A stretch of 64,000 bases of DNA from Aquitalea palustris. GTDB lineage: Bacteria; Pseudomonadota; Gammaproteobacteria; Burkholderiales; Chromobacteriaceae. Shown here piece after piece: positions 60,270 through 64,000 of this stretch; positions within the stretch are counted from its first letter, which is position 1, and every line of letters begins with the position of its first letter. The notes beneath the pieces were generated by a model. That model ran no database searches and was not told the DNA's origin. It saw nothing but the letters and a program-made list of their open reading frames with translations. Position numbers and translations under genes: made by a program. The stretch is taken from NCBI RefSeq assembly GCF_003693445.1, contig NZ_RFAR01000003.1:54457-118456 (forward strand), in the 5' to 3' direction.

Positions 60270-60667
60270 ATTGCTTATACTTCGTGCGCTCGACCGCACA
60301 TTTCAGTGCGATGACAGCGTTCCGGAAAGCCATGGTCACAGGCAGTATTGCCGCGTGATGCTGCTGCGGGAAAGTGAACCGGCCGGCAGGGTGTTGACCC
60401 TGACCTGATGCCGCGTCAACCGGCCGCAGCCAAGGTTAACTCGCTCACCAAAAAGCAGCGATGGTAATGCATTTAGTCGCATAACGCACTCACGAGTATT
60501 CCATTTCCTGATGCAGAGCCAGTCAGGAGATCTTGCAGCAAAGTTTGACCCGGCACGCAGCCCTCCAGTTTGTCCAGCCCGCCCGCGATGGCGTGCTGGG
60601 AGAAAATTTCCGATGCGCTAATGCGCTCAAACCCCCGGGCACGTGTGAATTTAGTCAGGAAGTAGGC
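60270..60667. other. Long non-coding gap upstream of rne
   Basis: No gene is supported in the 398 bp between rluC and the rne promoter. I see one small hairpin, CAGGGT-GTTG-ACCCTG at 60387-60402, and a TATAAG -10-like element close to rluC on the minus strand. Further rne promoters may be present, since E. coli rne has several, but none stands out. Confidence 0.5.
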
Positions 60668-60696
60668 TTGATATCTCGGTTGTAATGATCTTTATA
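60668..60696 (+). promoter_or_regulatory. Sigma-70 promoter of rne
   Basis: TTGATA, a 17-bp spacer and TTTATA. The predicted start near 60703 gives a leader of about 85 nt, much shorter than the 361-nt E. coli rne leader that mediates autoregulation. Confidence 0.7.
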
Positions 60697-60788
60697 CCAA
60701 CACTTCTTTCGGAAAGCGCCCATCAATAGCCTCTGGGCCGTCAAATACTGGCTGCATCCCTTGCGTGAGTGCTGCGCAGGGAACGTTT

Positions 60789-63700
60789 ATGAAACGCATG
60801 TTGTTTAATGCAACGCAGGCTGAAGAGCTGCGCGTTGCCATCGTCGACGGGCAAAAGCTGGTCGACCTCGATATCGAAACCGTTGGCAAAGAACAACGTA
60901 AAGGGAATATCTACAAGGGCATCATCACCCGTATCGAGCCCTCCCTCGAAGCGTGCTTTGTCGATTACGGCACCGAACGCCACGGCTTTCTGCCGTTCAA
61001 GGAAGTGTCCCGCTCCTATTTTCAGGGCTATGACGGCGGCCGTCCGCGCATTCAGGATGTGCTGCGCGAAGGCATGGAAGTCGTTGTTCAGGTAGAAAAG
61101 GACGAGCGCGGCAACAAGGGCGCTGCCCTGACCACCTATATCAGCCTGGCTGGCCGCTATCTGGTGCTGATGCCCAACAACCCGCGTGGTGGTGGCGTAT
61201 CGCGCCGCATCGAGGGTGAAGAGCGTCAGGAGCTGAAAGATCTGCTGGCCCAGCTGGAAGTCCCCAATGGCATGAGCCTGATTGCCCGTACCGCTGGTAT
61301 CGGCCGCAATCTGGAAGAGCTGCAATGGGACATGGGCTATCTGATGCAGCTGTGGCGCGCCATCGAAGGTGCGGCCGGCTCGCAGAATGCGCCTTTCCTG
61401 ATTCTGCAGGAAGGCAGCCTGGTCATCCGTGCCATCCGTGACTACTACCACCCGGATATCGGCGAAATCCTGATCGACACCGACGAGATCTATGAACAGG
61501 CCCGCCAGTTCATGAGCCACGTGATGCCGAACATGGTGCATCGCGTCAAGCTGTACAAGGATCACGTACCGCTGTTCTCGCGCTTCCAGATCGAACACCA
61601 GATCGAAACCGCCTTCTCGCGCAGCGTACAGCTGCCGTCCGGTGGTGCCATCGTGATCGACCACACCGAAGCGCTGGTCTCCATCGACGTCAACTCCGCC
61701 CGCTCCACCAAGGGTGCTGACATCGAAGAAACCGCCCTGCGCACCAATGTTGAAGCCGCCGAAGAAATCGCCCGCCAGCTGCGTCTGCGCGACCTGGGTG
61801 GTCTGATCGTGATCGACTTCATCGACATGGAAAACCCGAAAAACCAGCGTGAAGTGGAAAACAAGCTGCGCGATGTACTGAAGCACGACCGTGCCCGCGT
61901 ACAGATGGGCAAGCTGTCCCGCTTTGGTCTGCTGGAACTGTCGCGTCAGCGTCTGCAGCCGTCGCTGGGTGAAACCAGCCACGAGCCTTGCCCGCGTTGC
62001 CATGGCATCGGCTTTATCCGTGGTGCCGAATCCTCCGCCCTGCACATCCTGCGCATCATCCAGGAAGAGGCGATGAAGGAAAACACCGGTGCCGTGCATG
62101 CCCAGGTGCCGGTTGATGTCGCCACCTTCCTGCTGAACGAGAAGCGTGCCGAAATCCACTCCATCGAAGAGCGTCTGGACGTGGATGTGGTGCTGATTCC
62201 GAACATTCATCTGGAAACGCCGCATTACAAGATTGCCCGTATTCGCCACGATGATCTGGCCGAACTGGGTGATAGCCCGAGCTATCTGCGCGTGGAAGTG
62301 CAGGAAGAAGACATCATCACCAACTTTGGCCTGGAAAAGCCCAAGGTTGAACGTCAGGAAGCCGCCGTCAAGGGTATCACCCCGCAGCAGCCGGCCCCGG
62401 TGTCCAGTCAGCCTGAAGTAGCTGCCGTAGCCGCTCCGGTAGTGGCCGAGCAAGGTGTGGTCGGTCGTTTCTTCGGTTGGGTCAAGAGCCTGTTTGCCGA
62501 GCCGGAAGCTGCTCCGCAAGAAACCGAAAAGAAAAAGCCGGCAGCCGCCACCCAGCCGCGTGACGGTCAGCGCAATGGCAACCGCCAGCGTGGCAATGAG
62601 CGTCGTCCGGGCAGCCAGGCGCGTCGTGATCACAATGAACGTCGTCATGGTGAAGACGCTGGCAAGCGTCCGACCGAAGCCCGCCAGGATGGCGAGCGTC
62701 AGGATGGCCGCCGCCAGCCGCAACGCAATGAGCGTGCGGATCGTCAGGAACGTCCGGAGCGCGTAGAGCGTGCCGAGCGCGCTGAACGTCCGGAGCGTGC
62801 AGAACGCAGCGAACGTGCCGAGCGTGGCGAACAGCCGCAGCGCGAGCCGCGTCAGCGCCGTGAGCGCGAACCGCGTGAAAACCGCGAGCCGCGTGAGCAG
62901 AATGCCCGCCCGCAAGCTGAAGAGCGTAATGAACAGGCTGCACCGCAAGCGGCCGAGAAGCCGTCGCGTCGTCGTCAGCCGCAGTCCGAGCGTAATGAAG
63001 CAGACAAGCCGCAGGCCAATGCCGCGGAAGAGCTCAAGCTGAATGGCGCCGAAGGGGTGGAAGCAGCCGCCGAATCGGCCGAGCAGCAAGAGCGTGGCGA
63101 GCGTGGTCGTCGTCGTCGTGGCCGTCGTGATCGTCGTCGCGAACCGCAGGATGGTGAAAACACCTCAGCGCTGGGCGAGGCGGGTGAAGTGCTTGCCGCT
63201 GCCGCAGCGGGTGTTGTTGCCGTAGAAGCAGTGCCTGGCCAGGAAGCCGCGCCGCAGCCGGAAGTCATCAAGCCGGTAGAACCAGTGGCCGAAGCTGTGG
63301 TGAGCGAGCCGGTGGTACAGCCTGCTGTTGAGCCTGCCGCTGCCGAAGTGGCCGAGCCGCTTGTTGAGGTCGAATCGCCAGTAGCTCCGGCAGCAGCTGC
63401 AGCAGTTGTTGAGCAGCCGGCCATTGAAGCGACCCCGGTTGGCGAAGTGGCTGTGACTGCGGAAGCCCCGGCAGTCGTGGCTGCGCCTGAAGTGGTATTG
63501 GAGCAGGTCAGCACTGTTGTCGAAGTTCAGCCGCTCAGCATTGAGCCTGCTGTGGCCGAGGTGGCTGTAGTAGCCGAGCCGGTTGCGGCAGAGCCGGTGG
63601 TGGCTGTGGTCGAGCAAGTGGTGGAAGTTGTCGCTGCGCCGGTAGAGCTTGCTCCGGCAGTAGTGGCAGTAGAAACCAAAGCCGTGGAAACCAAAGCTGA

Positions 63701-63878
63701 AGCGCCGGCTGACCTGGGTGGTCTGGTTATGGTCGCCACCAAGGCTGTGGTGCAGCAGGAACAGCCGCAAGTCGAAGTGCCGGCTGGCCCGCGTCGCCGC
63801 GATGTAGTTCGCCAGGCCGCCGAGCAGGCCGCTCCGGCAGAGGTGGTGTTGCAGCAGGTGGAAACCCGCAATAACTGA
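60789..63878 (+). CDS. rne: Ribonuclease E
   Basis: 1029 residues. The catalytic half (about 1-520) has the start MKRMLFNATQAEELRVAIVD, an S1 domain (about 36-120), and the DNase-I-like domain with metal-binding Asp residues in IDVNSARSTKGADIEETALR (near 299) and IDFIDMENPKNQREVENKL (near 343). The zinc-link CPRC is at about 400-403. The rest is low-complexity: an Arg/Glu-rich segment around 590-720 that should bind RNA, then an Ala/Val/Glu/Pro tail around 800-980. A short conserved-looking C-terminus includes GGLVMVATKAV and ends VETRNN. It starts RNA decay and matures rRNA and tRNA as degradosome scaffold. AGGGA precedes the ATG. Confidence 0.97.
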   Translation: MKRMLFNATQAEELRVAIVDGQKLVDLDIETVGKEQRKGNIYKGIITRIEPSLEACFVDYGTERHGFLPFKEVSRSYFQGYDGGRPRIQDVLREGMEVVVQVEKDERGNKGAALTTYISLAGRYLVLMPNNPRGGGVSRRIEGEERQELKDLLAQLEVPNGMSLIARTAGIGRNLEELQWDMGYLMQLWRAIEGAAGSQNAPFLILQEGSLVIRAIRDYYHPDIGEILIDTDEIYEQARQFMSHVMPNMVHRVKLYKDHVPLFSRFQIEHQIETAFSRSVQLPSGGAIVIDHTEALVSIDVNSARSTKGADIEETALRTNVEAAEEIARQLRLRDLGGLIVIDFIDMENPKNQREVENKLRDVLKHDRARVQMGKLSRFGLLELSRQRLQPSLGETSHEPCPRCHGIGFIRGAESSALHILRIIQEEAMKENTGAVHAQVPVDVATFLLNEKRAEIHSIEERLDVDVVLIPNIHLETPHYKIARIRHDDLAELGDSPSYLRVEVQEEDIITNFGLEKPKVERQEAAVKGITPQQPAPVSSQPEVAAVAAPVVAEQGVVGRFFGWVKSLFAEPEAAPQETEKKKPAAATQPRDGQRNGNRQRGNERRPGSQARRDHNERRHGEDAGKRPTEARQDGERQDGRRQPQRNERADRQERPERVERAERAERPERAERSERAERGEQPQREPRQRREREPRENREPREQNARPQAEERNEQAAPQAAEKPSRRRQPQSERNEADKPQANAAEELKLNGAEGVEAAAESAEQQERGERGRRRRGRRDRRREPQDGENTSALGEAGEVLAAAAAGVVAVEAVPGQEAAPQPEVIKPVEPVAEAVVSEPVVQPAVEPAAAEVAEPLVEVESPVAPAAAAAVVEQPAIEATPVGEVAVTAEAPAVVAAPEVVLEQVSTVVEVQPLSIEPAVAEVAVVAEPVAAEPVVAVVEQVVEVVAAPVELAPAVVAVETKAVETKAEAPADLGGLVMVATKAVVQQEQPQVEVPAGPRRRDVVRQAAEQAAPAEVVLQQVETRNN
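62733..62900 (+). repeat. Arg/Glu repeat tract inside rne
   Basis: In-frame imperfect triplet-like units of the form Glu-Arg-x (ERPERVERAERAERPERAER) built from repeated GAGCGT and GAACGT codons, followed by EPR/REP units. The tract is the arginine-rich RNA-binding part of the RNase E scaffold and a likely site of length variation. Confidence 0.8.
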
Positions 63879-63916
63879 TGTATTCCGTCGGGCCGCTGAA
63901 AATTGACTTCAGGGGC

Positions 63917-63945
63917 TTGACGGTTTGATCAGGTTTTTATAGAAT
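63917..63945 (+). promoter_or_regulatory. Sigma-70 promoter of the tRNA-Asn gene
   Basis: TTGACG, a 17-bp spacer and TAGAAT, about 20 bp before the tRNA 5' end; predicted start near 63952. It lies 38 bp past the rne stop. Confidence 0.8.
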
Positions 63946-63964
63946 TGCGTTCTCTCAAGGCAAT

Positions 63965-64000
63965 TCCCTGATAGCTCAGTTGGTAGAGCGACGGACTGTT
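63965..64000 (+). tRNA. tRNA-Asn (GTT), 5' half, cut by window end
   Basis: TCCCTGA acceptor strand, T8 A9, D-arm GCTC-AGTTGGTA-GAGC, then anticodon stem ACGGA, CT and the anticodon GTT at 63998-64000. All 36 bases from position 1 to the last anticodon base are present; the rest lies outside the window. Confidence 0.95.

Noticed and set aside
62733..62900. Repeated units that at first sight resemble a CRISPR or minisatellite
   Set aside because: The repeats are in frame with rne, have no regular repeat-spacer spacing and encode the Arg/Glu-rich RNA-binding tract known from RNase E.
60741..63089. A 782-codon open frame on the minus strand
   Set aside because: Antisense to rne. Low-complexity Leu/Thr/Arg-rich translation that mirrors RNase E codon usage; no plausible start signal.

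Overview
The window reads as an ordinary chromosomal segment of a GC-rich betaproteobacterium. Gene content points to Neisseriales, most likely Chromobacteriaceae (Chromobacterium, Aquitalea, Vogesella or Pseudogulbenkiania type). The supporting genes are a Kdo hydroxylase, a flagellar MotD-type protein, a leucine-degradation (liu) cluster under a MerR-type LiuR, a phasin-like protein, a prkA-yeaH-spoVR operon and an RNase E with a very long Ala/Val/Pro/Glu-rich tail. The genus is inferred from protein resemblance and not from any rRNA. Coding density is high. I see no prophage, insertion sequence, CRISPR array or integrative element, and only one broken fragment.

Layout. 0-6.8 kb: end of a periplasmic binding protein, a bestrophin-like channel, the acetate module (DUF485 protein, ActP, Acs) and a divergent LysR regulator. 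6.8-14 kb: phasin-like protein, SelO, L-lactate permease, LpxH, two cyclophilins and polyphosphate kinase 2. 14-20.8 kb: SulP transporter, HD-GYP-type protein, YgiQ radical SAM protein and Kdo hydroxylase. 20.9-28.3 kb: GlnRS, a phosphofructokinase, CysRS, ribosomal protein bL31, an ArnT-like glycosyltransferase and a hemerythrin. 28.4-39.6 kb: a catabolic island for leucine/isovalerate. LiuA-B-C-D-E turn isovaleryl-CoA into acetyl-CoA and acetoacetate, AacS activates the acetoacetate, and LiuR lies between two matching operator-like sites. A divergent acyl-CoA synthetase follows. 39.6-44 kb: a YecA/SEC-C protein, a dense cluster of hairpins, an acyl-CoA dehydrogenase, DUF2062, NUDIX and PilZ proteins. 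44-49.2 kb: PrkA, YeaH and SpoVR. 49.2-54.2 kb: FecCD/HmuV-type ABC transporter genes, DapB and BamE, divergent from Fur-Aat-Bpt. 54.2-60.3 kb: nine minus-strand genes from RluC to a glycine-zipper lipoprotein. 60.3-64 kb: RNase E and the first half of a tRNA-Asn gene.

The metabolic theme is short-chain acid use: acetate, lactate, acetoacetate and branched-chain acyl-CoA. This is flanked by envelope biogenesis genes (LpxH, KdoO, BamE, lipoprotein) and translation or RNA-decay genes.

I did not find a clearly new multi-gene system. The most unexplained pieces of sequence are small. They are a heptamer-repeat leader between liuA and liuB, a duplicated liuD start that creates a 42-codon ORF, a hairpin cluster at 40.37-40.59 kb that may encode a small RNA, and a 31-residue ORF in an AT-rich gap before prkA. 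Gene starts were chosen by Shine-Dalgarno position and family alignment from memory. No database search was possible.
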